NCBI RefSeq assembly: GCF_026241895.1
Contig: NZ_JAPJIV010000023.1
Location: 57,643 to 121,642, forward strand
Reading direction: 5' to 3'
DNA length: 64,000 bases
DNA from: Pseudomonas sp. RIT-562
Lineage (GTDB): Bacteria > Pseudomonadota > Gammaproteobacteria > Pseudomonadales > Pseudomonadaceae
The notes under the pieces are model-generated. The model ran no database searches. It was not told where the DNA came from and was given only the letters and a program-made list of their open reading frames with translations. Made by a program: the position numbers and the translations under genes. The first letter of the stretch is position 1; every line of letters starts with the position of its first letter. Shown piece after piece: positions 33,555 through 42,400 of the stretch.

Positions 33555-34106
33555 ATGCTCATGCGCTGGCTTGCAGTTCCCGCGTTACTGGTAGCGTTTT
33601 CCGGACTGGCCCAGGCAGCCGAATGCCCGGAATTGTTGCAGGGCTCGCTGCCGAAGTTGCGCGCCAAGGAATCGATCGATCTGTGCCAGCGCTTCGCCGG
33701 CAAGCCGCTGGTGGTGGTCAATACCGCCAGCTTCTGTGGGTTCGCCCCGCAGTTCGAAGGCCTGGAGGCGCTCAATCAGAAGTACAAGTCCCAGGGCCTG
33801 GAAGTGATCGGAGTGCCCTCCAATGACTTCAAGCAGGAGTCCAAGGACGGGGCCGAGACGGCCAAGGTCTGCTACGTCAATTACGGTGTGACGTTCACTA
33901 TGACCGAGCCGCAGAAAGTTCGCGGCGCCGATGCGACTCATCTGTTCAAGGTGCTCGCCGAGCAGACCGGCGCGCCGAAGTGGAATTTCTACAAATACGT
34001 GGTCGATCGCCAGGGCAAGGTGATCGCCAATTTCTCCAGCCTGACCAAGCCGGACGATCCTGAATTCCTCGCGGCCGTCGAGAAGGCAATCGCGTCGCAA
34101 CCTTGA
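33555..34106 (+). CDS. Periplasmic glutathione peroxidase-type thiol peroxidase
   Basis: Glutathione peroxidase family protein (183 aa) with a Sec signal MLMRWLAVPALLVAFSGLAQ before AAECPELL. The catalytic residue in VVVNTASFCGFAPQFEGLE is Cys rather than selenocysteine; Gln is replaced by the family's Asn/Trp tetrad parts (WNFYKYVVDRQGKV, PSNDFKQES). In bacterial members the reductant is usually thioredoxin. AAGGA precedes the ATG by ten bases. It follows the MarR-MFS pair and precedes fadL convergently, as in other Pseudomonas genomes by recall. Confidence 0.92.
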   Translation: MLMRWLAVPALLVAFSGLAQAAECPELLQGSLPKLRAKESIDLCQRFAGKPLVVVNTASFCGFAPQFEGLEALNQKYKSQGLEVIGVPSNDFKQESKDGAETAKVCYVNYGVTFTMTEPQKVRGADATHLFKVLAEQTGAPKWNFYKYVVDRQGKVIANFSSLTKPDDPEFLAAVEKAIASQP

Positions 34107-34119
34107 GCGACGCCCATTA

Positions 34120-34157
34120 AAAAGCCCCGCCTGTGTCGCACAGAGCGGGGCTTTTTC
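34120..34157. terminator. Bidirectional terminator between convergent genes
   Basis: AAAAAGCCCCGC-CTGTGTCGCACAGA-GCGGGGCTTTTT: a 12-bp stem with A's on the left and T's on the right, 13 bases after the peroxidase stop and 26 bases before the fadL stop. Confidence 0.93.
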
Positions 34158-34183
34158 GATTCAGGCGCGCGAGGCGTCTTTCA

Positions 34184-35455
34184 TCAGAAGCGGTAGGTCG
34201 CGCCCACACCAAAACCGTTCGCCCAGTTTTCATACTTGGCGTTGTAGGTCTGGCCACGGTCGTTGCTGTTGTTGACCTTGACTGCCTCTTCGCGCAGGTA
34301 CGAATACGCTACGTCGATGGTCAGGTCGTCGGTCGGGCTCCAACCGGCGCCCAGGCTGAAAATCTTGCGATCGCCAGTCGGGATGCGTGGGGAGCGGTCG
34401 GCGTTGTTGGTCGGCGCCTGGTCGAAGGACAGGCCGGTACGCAGGACCCATTGCTTGTTCAGCTGGTAGGAGGCGCCGATGGCGTGAGCCCAGGTGTCGT
34501 GCCAGTTCTGGTCTTCGGTGATGCTGCCGAATTGGCCGTTGAGCACACCAGGTACACCGCTGTTTTCCACGGTGATTTCTTTCAGGCGGCTCCAGCGAGT
34601 CCAGGTGCTGCCGGCGTACAGGGTCCACTGATCATCGAGCTGGTGGGTAACCGAAAAGTCGACCGACTCAGGAGTCGTCAGGTCCAGGGACGCGTCGTAC
34701 TTCTGGCTCGGGTTCTGACCGATCAGGCCCAGCACGTTGTAGTTGACCTTGGTGTTGCCTTCCAGCTTGTACTTCACTTTCGAGTGGTACGTCAGGCCGA
34801 GGCGGGTGCTGTCGGTGGCTTGCACCAGCACGCCGATGTTGTAGCCCAGCGCGGTGTCGTCACCCTTGATCTTGACTTCGCCATCGCCGGCGGCCTGGGT
34901 AATCGACAGGTTCGACTCCAGCTTGCCGTCGATACGGTTGATGGTCGGACCGAAGCCGATCGACACTTTGTCGTTGAAGGCGTAGCTGACGGTTGGCTGC
35001 AGGGTCACGACTTTAACGTCGCTCTTGCTGCCGAAGTAGCGGCCGGCGAAGTTGTTTTCGTAGTCGGTCACCAGGCCGAAGGGTGCGTAGACGCCCACGC
35101 CCACTGCCCACTTGTCGTCGATTGGCTTGACGTAGTAGCCCATCGGCACGGCGATGAACGGCACCATGTCGCCGTGGTTGGTTCCGCTGTTCGGGCTGGA
35201 GCTGGCGTGGCTGATATCGGTGTGTGCGTCGAGCATTGCAGCACCGCCGGTGACTTGTTCACGCTTGATGCGCGACATGCCGGCAGGGTTGCCAAAAATA
35301 GTACTTGCGTCATCGGCAGAGGAAGATCGCCCGGCAAAACCTGTACCCATCCCGCTGATACTTTGTTCGTTGATGGCAAAGCCAGCTGCAAAGATCTGGG
35401 TGGATGCCAAGGTAACGGCGAGGCTAAGGGTGGTTTTGAGCATTACTTTTTTCAT
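34184..35455 (-). CDS. fadL: Outer-membrane long-chain fatty acid transporter FadL family
   Basis: Monomeric outer-membrane beta-barrel (423 aa) for long-chain fatty acids or other hydrophobic molecules. Signal peptide MKKVMLKTTLSLAVTLASTQ then IFAAGFAINEQSISGMGTGF, the plug-like amino terminus of FadL/OmpP1/TodX proteins; SSADDASTIFGNPAGMSRI is the family motif. Barrel strands follow and the last residue is Phe (GVGATYRF), the BAM signal. Several fadL copies occur in Pseudomonas; this one's substrate is not visible. The leader carries the palindrome GGTGATCACC (35469-35478) next to AGGAG, a possible operator. Confidence 0.9.
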   Translation of the reverse strand: MKKVMLKTTLSLAVTLASTQIFAAGFAINEQSISGMGTGFAGRSSSADDASTIFGNPAGMSRIKREQVTGGAAMLDAHTDISHASSSPNSGTNHGDMVPFIAVPMGYYVKPIDDKWAVGVGVYAPFGLVTDYENNFAGRYFGSKSDVKVVTLQPTVSYAFNDKVSIGFGPTINRIDGKLESNLSITQAAGDGEVKIKGDDTALGYNIGVLVQATDSTRLGLTYHSKVKYKLEGNTKVNYNVLGLIGQNPSQKYDASLDLTTPESVDFSVTHQLDDQWTLYAGSTWTRWSRLKEITVENSGVPGVLNGQFGSITEDQNWHDTWAHAIGASYQLNKQWVLRTGLSFDQAPTNNADRSPRIPTGDRKIFSLGAGWSPTDDLTIDVAYSYLREEAVKVNNSNDRGQTYNAKYENWANGFGVGATYRF

Positions 35456-35601
35456 TATTAGAACTCCTGGTGATCACCGGGGCGAAAATTACCAACATTT
35501 TCGTCCCAGCGCTATAGGCTGTAATGCTTGAGTTAGAGCGGTTTTGTAGGACAATCCGACCGAATTCGCCGCTTATTGGGCGATCTTGTGAAGTGGGCGG
35601 A

Positions 35602-36084
35602 TCAGCAGGCTACCTGATTCAGCGTTGAAACACAGGTGTGCCAGGCGTAGGTGAAATCACGCAGACGGCCTTGGGGCTGGAAGGTCTGGCGCCAGATGCG
35701 GGCCATTCCCAGCAGATCGTCGGCTTCGGGGAGCGAGGTGTTTTGTTCTTCTACCAGCAGCCAGGCGATGGCAGTGGCGTAGCGCAGGTTGACGGTTAAT
35801 TCCAGGTGCGGACTGCTCAGAAAAGCGTGCTGGCTTGCCAGGCCGCGCACCAGGCTGGCACGCTCGGGGTCGAGTGCCAGGTAATGATCCCAGAGCGCCT
35901 GGTGGCGCGGTTCGGCGATTCGGTACAGGCCGTGGCCGCGGCGGTCGTGCAGGGCGGAGCCGAGGGCTGACTGGCTGGCGGCGATGCCCAGCAGCAGGGA
36001 TTCGGCAGTTGCGCTATGGCGTCCGAGGTAGAGCAAGGTCGGACGGATCACATAACGGCACAGTTCGCTGGCAGCGATACCCAT
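35602..36084 (-). CDS. Conserved hypothetical protein
   Basis: Alpha-helical protein of 160 aa, MGIAASELCRYVIRPTLLYL then GRHSATAESLLLGIAASQSA. No catalytic motif is recognised. Its own feature is two GIAAS elements (residues 2-6 and 33-37), the helical segment LALDPERASLVRGLASQHAF and a conserved-looking carboxy end TYAWHTCVSTLNQVAC. The coding frame has Pseudomonas-like GC3 and a plausible length, and a similar gene sits next to fadL in P. aeruginosa by recall. Function unknown. Confidence 0.75.
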   Translation of the reverse strand: MGIAASELCRYVIRPTLLYLGRHSATAESLLLGIAASQSALGSALHDRRGHGLYRIAEPRHQALWDHYLALDPERASLVRGLASQHAFLSSPHLELTVNLRYATAIAWLLVEEQNTSLPEADDLLGMARIWRQTFQPQGRLRDFTYAWHTCVSTLNQVAC

Positions 36085-36305
36085 AAAACCCTCGGAGCGT
36101 AAGTAGGCGGCGAAACCTGAAAGGGGGCCTTGGCAGCGGTGGATCGGTTCAGGCTCGCCGGAAGCGGATCAAGCCGCTTGAGTTGAAGTGTAGTGTCATA
36201 TTCGCGACGTAAAGGCCTGTTTTTAAAATATTTCCAGCTGCCAGTTATAACCGTTATATCGGTTGGTGCTTAGCCCGTGTCGGCGCGCGGGGAAATATCA
36301 GGCAA

Positions 36306-36334
36306 TAAAAAGCCCCGCGTTTTAAGCGAGGCTT
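36306..36334 (-). terminator. Terminator of the 74-aa gene
   Basis: On the minus strand: AAGCCTCGC-TTAAAACGC-GGGGCTTTTT, an eight-base stem with one mismatch followed by five T's, 26 bases past the stop at 36360. Confidence 0.7.
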
Positions 36335-36359
36335 CTGATGTTTCAGTCTTTCTGGCGTA

Positions 36360-36584
36360 TCAGGCAACCAGTGCCTGACGAGTACGCTCGATCACGGCCT
36401 GCAGCGGCTCGGCGCTGGAGTACTGATCAGGGTAGAGGCGTTCGCTGTGACGTGCGATGCCGTGCTCGTTGACCAGAGTGAAACTGAAGCAGCCTTTGCG
36501 AGCAGCCATGATCAGGCAGTTCATTGGTGCAAAAGCGTTGGTTAGGGTGCGGATAGCATCCTGGGTGTGGATTTGAGTAGTCAT
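36360..36584 (-). CDS. Small conserved hypothetical protein (74 aa)
   Basis: Compact protein MTTQIHTQDAIRTLTNAFAP followed by MNCLIMAARKGCFSFTLVN and ending QAVIERTRQALVA. It looks like one small alpha/beta domain with two Cys; no motif is known to me. It has its own terminator and an unusually long upstream region with a strong hairpin (36636-36685), and AGGAAC lies before the start. Clear codon bias and spacing make it a real gene; function unknown. Confidence 0.75.
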   Translation of the reverse strand: MTTQIHTQDAIRTLTNAFAPMNCLIMAARKGCFSFTLVNEHGIARHSERLYPDQYSSAEPLQAVIERTRQALVA

Positions 36585-36635
36585 TATTGGGTGTTCCTAC
36601 AAGCGACACGGATAAGAGCCGTGCAAAATTAAAAC

Positions 36636-36685
36636 GTTCCAGCGACGACGACCACCGTTGGTCGAACGAAGAACCCGACTGGAAC
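36636..36685 (-). promoter_or_regulatory. Two-tier leader hairpin of the 74-aa gene
   Basis: Outer arms GTTCCAG (36636-36642) / CTGGAAC (36679-36685) enclose an inner stem CGACCA-CCGT-TGGTCG (36649-36664). It ends about 50 bases before the start codon of the minus-strand gene. Symmetry at two levels is unlikely by chance, so a structured leader or sRNA end is suggested. Confidence 0.5.
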
Positions 36686-37260
36686 AAAGCAGCCAGTTTG
36701 AAGCGCTAATAATTGGCGCGCTTGGGCTGGCAGGTAGGTACTTAGGAGGGCAGGCAACACATCAAGGGCAAAGGTTCTGGGCCCGGGGTGAAGATCCTGA
36801 TCAATTTGCAGGCTGGTTCGGTCAGAGTAAGTGTGCCTGGCAATACCCTTTGCTTTCGATCAAAGGCTGTATTGACGCAAGGTTTACCTGTAAACCATCG
36901 AGGTGGTCGATCCCGCTTGTTCGGACTGGCTTCGTTTGCGAAGGCTGTTCGGGGGGATTGTTCGACCAGAATTGACTTTCAGCTTGGTACTAACGCTGCG
37001 GATACTAACAAAAGGCTTCAGGCAATGGAAGTGGCATAAGCAAAAAAATCCAGGAAGGCTGGAATGAAGCAAATTCGCGAGGCGCCGTTGGTCGGTCCAG
37101 CTGAGCAGTAGCACGGAATCCGACCGCTGGTTGAGCGTGTATGAATTGCATGGACCAGGGGTTTTGACCGGCTTATCCCCAGGCTTGTTAAGCAAAAAGC
37201 GCCGAAATGGGGCGTCGATATAACCGTGGCGAAGGTACTTGTGCACATTAGTTGCGCAGA

Positions 37261-37278
37261 CTGTCACGGCACTGTCAT
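37261..37278 (+). promoter_or_regulatory. Pho-box-like direct repeat
   Basis: CTGTCAC-GGCA-CTGTCAT: two seven-base half sites with four bases between them, 13 of 14 positions identical to the PhoB consensus CTGTCAT-N4-CTGTCAT. Direction is rightward, 46 bases before the nine-codon frame at 37324. The spacer is GC-rich, unlike classical AT-rich Pho boxes. Confidence 0.4.
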
Positions 37279-37553
37279 CTGCCTTACAGACGCAGTGGCT
37301 GCCTGTAACCAAAATTTAAGTCAATGAAAAACATCGCTTTTTTTTACTGGTGAAAAAATCGTCAGTTTGACTGCGAGCCCCATTCCACAGGGGTTTGCGA
37401 GAGTTCAAGGTGGGTTGTCCACTGAGTTATCCACAGCTTCTGTGGATTGTCCCGAGCGCTTGCTCTAGGACGGGCGTGCCGGGTTTTTTAAGCTTTACCT
37501 GTAGGAAAAAAAGAGTAGAGTGGCGCGCCTTCCGATCTGCCCTACAGTGTTTT

Positions 37554-37877
37554 ATGAAGTTTCGTTCAGTATCAGTCTCCGTAACCTCTTCACCCACCGC
37601 CGCGATCCCACCCAAGCGCTTTTCCATGCGTGTGGCCGAGTGGTTGTTGGACAGCCCGCGCCTGGGCGAAAACCCTAATGTGAAGCATTTTGCCGGACGT
37701 CTGCTCAAGCAGCCGGCACGTGAAGGTGTGGTGGCCGCGCAAAGCCGCCTCGGCCAGCTGATGTGTCGCGAGTGTGGCAACGCCCGGGATCGGCGCATCG
37801 GCCAGGACCTGCTGCGCCAAGCGGCGCGGGCAGGGGACGTGCGTGCCCAGCGCGAACTGGGCCTGGTCGAAGACTGA
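37554..37877 (+). CDS. Sel1-like repeat protein
   Basis: Small alpha-helical protein (107 aa) with an amino-terminal low-complexity part MKFRSVSVSVTSSPTAAIPP and, from residue 25, the helix MRVAEWLLDSPRLGENPN, then VKHFAGRLLKQPAREGVVAA and IGQDLLRQAARAGDVRAQRE, which shows the Sel1/TPR-like spacing of Ala, Gly and Arg. No SD is evident before ATG 37554, and an internal Met (37626) is an alternative start. Protein-protein contact is the only reasonable guess of role. It lies just before rmuC, separated by 61 bases. Confidence 0.72.
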   Translation: MKFRSVSVSVTSSPTAAIPPKRFSMRVAEWLLDSPRLGENPNVKHFAGRLLKQPAREGVVAAQSRLGQLMCRECGNARDRRIGQDLLRQAARAGDVRAQRELGLVED

Positions 37878-37938
37878 GCTGTGCAAGACCTGACGCCTTG
37901 GTTAACCTTCACGCTTTAACGAATAGGCAGGAGTGGTT

Positions 37939-39417
37939 ATGGCTATGGACTTGACCAGCATCTTGCTAGGTCTTGCGGGGGCTGCACTGCCGTTATTGGT
38001 ACTAGCCTGGCAGCTGCAACGCCGCGCCAGCGCGACGCAGGCCGAAGTTGCGTTGCTGCAGGAGCGTTTGGCGATGTCCTTGCTGGCGCAGGACGGGTTG
38101 AATGCCCAGCTGGAAACCAGTCGCGATGAAATCGCTGACCTTAGCCAGATCAACACCACCAGGCAGGCCGAGCTTGCTGCACTGCGTCGCGAAGTCGAGC
38201 TGCTGCAGATCGAGCGCGACGACGCCCGGGATGCCGCACACGCCTGGAACATCGAGCGCGCTGGCAAAGAGGCTGAGTTGCGCCGTCTCGACGCCCATGC
38301 GGCGTCCCTTAACGCCGAGCTGCGCGAGCAACAGGAAAGCCATCAGCAACGACTCAGTGACCTGCAGGGCTCGCGGGACGAGTTGCGCGCCCAGTTCGCT
38401 GAACTGGCGGGCAAGATCTTCGACGAGCGCGAGCAGCGCTTCGCCGAGACCAGCCAGCAGCAGCTGGGACAGTTGCTTGACCCACTGAAAGAGCGCATCC
38501 AGTCGTTCGAGAAACGCGTTGAAGAAAGCTACCAGGCGGAAGCCCGTGAGCGATTTTCCCTGGCCAAGGAGCTGGAGCGCCTGCAGCAGTTGAATCTGCG
38601 CTTGAGCGACGAGGCCACCAACCTGACCCGTGCACTTAAAGGGCAGAAAACCCAGGGCAACTGGGGTGAGCTGATCCTGGAGCGGGTACTGGAACACGCA
38701 GGCCTGGAAAAGGGCCGCGAGTACCAGACCCAGGTCACCCTCAAAGGGCCCGACGGCGAGCGTTTTCAGCCGGACGTCATTATCTATCTGCCGGGCGACA
38801 AGCAGGTGGTGGTCGATTCCAAGGTCAGCCTTACTGCCTACCAGCAGTACGTGGCGGCCGACGATAACGCCATCGGCCAGATTGCCCTCAAGCAACATGT
38901 GCTGTCCCTGCGCACCCACGTCAAAGGCTTGTCCGGCAAGGACTACAAGCGCCTCGACGGCTTGCACAGCCTGGATTTCGTGTTGCTGTTCGTGCCGATC
39001 GAAGCGGCTTTCTCGGCCGCGCTGCAAGCGGAGCCGACACTGTTTCAGGAAGCGTTCGACCGCAACATCGTGATTGTCAGCCCGACCACGCTGCTGGCGA
39101 CCCTGCGAGTGATCGACAGCCTGTGGAAACAGGAGCGCCAGAGCCAGAACGCCCGGGAAATTGCCGAGCGGGCCGGCTGGCTGTATGACAAGTTCGTGTT
39201 GTTCATCCAGGATCTGGATGAGGTGGGCAATCGCCTGCAGCAGCTGGACAAGGCCTACAGTTCAGCGCGGAACAAGCTGACGGAAGGCCGTGGCAACCTG
39301 GTCAGCCGCAGTGAACAGCTGAAGTTGCTCGGAGCGCGGGCGAGCAAGAGCCTGCCGGCGGATCTGCTGGAGCGGGCGATGACGGATGTGGACGGGTTGG
39401 CGGAATTGCCGGAGTAG
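37939..39417 (+). CDS. rmuC: DNA recombination protein RmuC
   Basis: Membrane-anchored, coiled-coil protein (492 aa) with a nuclease-like core of the PD-(D/E)XK type, known to limit DNA inversions in E. coli. The amino-terminal helix MAMDLTSILLGLAGAALPLL is a signal anchor; then a Glu/Arg/Gln-rich coiled coil to about residue 200 and the RmuC domain with TQGNWGELILERVLEHAGLEKG, FQPDVIIYLPGDKQVVVDSK and FVLLFVPIEAAFSAALQAEP. AGGAG at 37929 supports ATG at 37939 rather than 37945 or GTG 37933. Single gene with convergent neighbour. Confidence 0.93.
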   Translation: MAMDLTSILLGLAGAALPLLVLAWQLQRRASATQAEVALLQERLAMSLLAQDGLNAQLETSRDEIADLSQINTTRQAELAALRREVELLQIERDDARDAAHAWNIERAGKEAELRRLDAHAASLNAELREQQESHQQRLSDLQGSRDELRAQFAELAGKIFDEREQRFAETSQQQLGQLLDPLKERIQSFEKRVEESYQAEARERFSLAKELERLQQLNLRLSDEATNLTRALKGQKTQGNWGELILERVLEHAGLEKGREYQTQVTLKGPDGERFQPDVIIYLPGDKQVVVDSKVSLTAYQQYVAADDNAIGQIALKQHVLSLRTHVKGLSGKDYKRLDGLHSLDFVLLFVPIEAAFSAALQAEPTLFQEAFDRNIVIVSPTTLLATLRVIDSLWKQERQSQNAREIAERAGWLYDKFVLFIQDLDEVGNRLQQLDKAYSSARNKLTEGRGNLVSRSEQLKLLGARASKSLPADLLERAMTDVDGLAELPE

Positions 39418-39428
39418 GACCAATCCCT

Positions 39429-39452
39429 GTAGGAGCCCGACTTGCCGGCGAT
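39429..39452 (+). repeat. Single REP of the GTAGGAGCCCGG family
   Basis: GTAGGAGCCCGACTTGCCGG core at 39429-39452, a lone copy followed by the short inverted tail GGCACCTAC. It lies 11 bases after the rmuC stop and 28 bases before the stop of the convergent kinase gene. Confidence 0.7.
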
Positions 39453-39479
39453 GGCGGCACCTACAAGGCCGCCTTCTGG

Positions 39480-42400
39480 TTACAGCGGCAAATGCTTACT
39501 CAACATCGCCCTGAGCGCCGCCGGTTTCACCGGTTTGGCCAAATACCCCAGCCCCGCTGCATGCACCTGCGCGACCATCTCTGGCCGACCATCAGCGCTG
39601 ATCACCACTCCGGGCACCGGCTCGCCCAAACGGGTGCGCAGCCAGGCCATCAACTCGGTTCCGGTTTCGCCATCGTCCAGGTGGTAATCAACCAAGGCCA
39701 GTTGCGGGCGCATGCCTTCGCTGAGTAATGCCGCGCACTCATCGCGATTGCGCGCCGTCCACACCTGGCATCCCCAGCGCGTCAGCAGGCTGTTCATGCC
39801 AATCAGGATGCTGTCCTCATTGTCGACACAGAGTACCTGGGCGCCACTCAACAGCTTGCCGTTCAACTCGGCCGTCTTGACCGGCAACACTGCCTGCGCT
39901 CGGGCCAGCGGCACGCACACGCTGAAGACACTGCCGCGCCCCGGCCATGAGCGCACTTGCAGGCGATGACCGAGGACTCGGCACAGGCCGTCGGCAATCG
40001 CCAAGCCCAGGCCCAAGCCTTTTTCGGCGCGAGTCTGATGGCTGTCGAGGCGTTTGAATTCTTCAAAAATGACCTTTCGCTTGTCCTCCGGGATGCCCGG
40101 CCCACGGTCCCAGACCTCCAGGCACACCTCGCCCTGGCGTCGGCGCACGCCCAACAATACCGGGCCTTTGGCGTAGCGGAACGCGTTGGTAAGGAAGTTC
40201 TGCAGTATGCGCCGCAGCAATTTGATGTCGCTTTCCACTCGCAACTGGCTGCCGCGTACGCGGAATTTCAGGCCCTGATCCGTGGCCAGCGCCTTGAACT
40301 CCGCGCCCAGTACATCGAACAGTTCATTGAGCTCGAACGGCTTCGAATCAGGGTTGATCTTGCCGTTTTCCAGGCGGGAAATATCCAGCAGATCGCTGAT
40401 CAGGTCTTCGGCCGAGCGCAACGAGGTGTCGAGGTGCTGCACCAGTTTCTGCGCGTCGCTGGACAGGCCGTCATCCTGATGGGAGAGGGCGGCAGAAAAC
40501 AGCCGCGCCGCGTTCAGCGGCTGCATCAGGTCGTGACTGACCGCAGCGAGGAAGCGCGTCTTCGACTGATTGGCAGACTCGGCTGTTCCTTTGGCCTCGG
40601 TCAGGGCGACGTTCAGTTGCGACAGCTCGTGGGTACGTTCGGTTACCCGGCGTTCCAGGCCCTCGTTGGCTTCGGTCAGCGCCTGCTCAGCCTCACGGAA
40701 CGCGGTGATGTCGGTGAAACTCATGACGAAGCCGCCGCCGGGCATCGGGTTGCCAATCAGCTCAATGACCCGGCCGTTGGGAAACAGCCGCTCGGAAGTG
40801 TGCGCGCGGCCTTGGCGCATCCAGTGCAGACGGCGGGCGACGTGCACTTCTGCCTCGCCCGGGCCGCACAGGCCGCGCTCAGCGTTGTGACGGATGATGT
40901 CGGCAATCGGCCGGCCGACACTGATCAGGCCATCCGGGTAATTGAACAATTCCAGGTAGCGCCGATTCCAGGCCACCAGCTTCAGCGACTGATCCACCAC
41001 GCTGATGCCCTGGGTAATGTTTTCAATCGCACCTTGCAGCAGGGCACGGTTGAATTGCAGGACTTCGGAGGCTTCGTCGGCGATTCGTACGACATCTTCG
41101 AGCTGCATCTCGCGGCCTTCAATGGCTGCCTTCACCACTGCGCGAGTCGACGAGGCACCCAATACACCTGCCAGCAAGCGCTCGGTGTGGGCGATCCATT
41201 CGCCATCGGCGTTCTGGTTCGGGTTGAAACCTTTACCCTGGCGATAAGCGAAGCGGATGAAGCTCTGGCGCGCGCGTTCCTCACCGACGAAGCGCGCCGC
41301 GAGTTGCAGCAGATCGTCAATCTGCACCGCCAGCATCGAGCGCGCACTGGGGCGAGCGCTGATTTCCTGCCCAATGAATCGACCGGCCTGCCAGTGCTCG
41401 GACACCCGCGTGCGCGACAGCACCGAGACCCAGGCGAACAACGTGAAGTTGCCCACCAGCGACAACACTACCCCTTGAGTCAGTGGGGTGATCGGCAGGT
41501 TCAGTGGGTTGCCCTGCAGCCAGGCCAGGCCAGGGAAAGTATGCAGCGACCAGCCCAGGCTGTGCGCCGCGATCGGCAGGATCAGGGTGTAGAACCAGAG
41601 GAAGGTCCCGGCGGCCAGGCCGGCGAAGACTCCGCGGCGGTTCGCCTGCTTCCAGTACAACGCGCCGAGCATGGCCGGGGCCAGTTGGGTCACCGCGGCG
41701 AATGCGATCTGGCCGATGGTGGCCAGGCTGGCGGTGGAGCCCAGCAGGCGGTAACTGACGTACGCCAGCAGCAGAATCACCACGATGCTGACCCGGCGCA
41801 CCGACAGCATCCACTGGCGGAACACTTCGAACGGACGCTCGGCGTTATTGCGCCGCAGCAACCATGGCAACAGCATGTCGTTGGAGACCATGGTCGACAG
41901 CGCGACGCTCGCCACGATCACCATGCCGGTCGCCGCCGACGCACCGCCGATAAAGGCCAGCAGCGCCAGGGCCGGGTGCGCCTGGGCCAGCGGCAGACTG
42001 ATGACGAACGAGTCCGGGAGCACCGAGCTGGGCAGCAGCATCTGCCCAGCCAGGGCGATTGGCACCACAAACAGTGCGGCCAGGGCCAGGTAAGCGGGGA
42101 ATACCCATTTGGCCAGGCGCAGATCCTGCGGGTCGATGTTTTCCACCACGGTCACGTGGAACTGCCGGGGCAGGCAGATGATCGCCATCATCGCCACCCC
42201 GGTCTGCACGATCATCGATGGCCAGTTGATGGTTTCCTTCCAATACTGTTCCAGGCGCGGAGCCAGCATGGCCTGGTCGAACAGGTCGTCGAACCCGTCG
42301 TACAGGCCGTAGGTCACGAACGCACCCACGGCGAGGAACGCGAACAGCTTGACCAGCGATTCAAAGGCAATGGCCAGCACCATGCCGCGGTGGTGTTCCG

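Larger units (their letters stand above)
36585..37553. other. Gene-poor region of about 970 bases
   Basis: No convincing gene on either strand; the open frames here lack codon bias and family motifs. It holds a two-tier hairpin next to the 74-aa gene (36636-36685), 9-mers resembling DnaA boxes (TTATCCCCA at 37173, TTGTGCACA at 37239, TTGTCCACT at 37415, TTATCCACA at 37427, TGTGGATTG at 37441), a Pho-box-like repeat (37261-37278) and a nine-codon open frame (37324-37353). Either long leaders with regulation, or an unannotated RNA or protein-binding site, could explain it. Confidence 0.6.

Noticed and set aside
33555..34106. Selenoprotein glutathione peroxidase
   Set aside because: The active-site codon is TGT (Cys), not an in-frame TGA, and no SECIS-like need arises.
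36884..37312. 142-codon minus-strand frame in the gene-poor region
   Set aside because: No codon bias, many Ser/Cys/Arg, no SD, and the frame crosses the Pho-box-like site; judged non-coding, which is why the region is listed as gene-poor.
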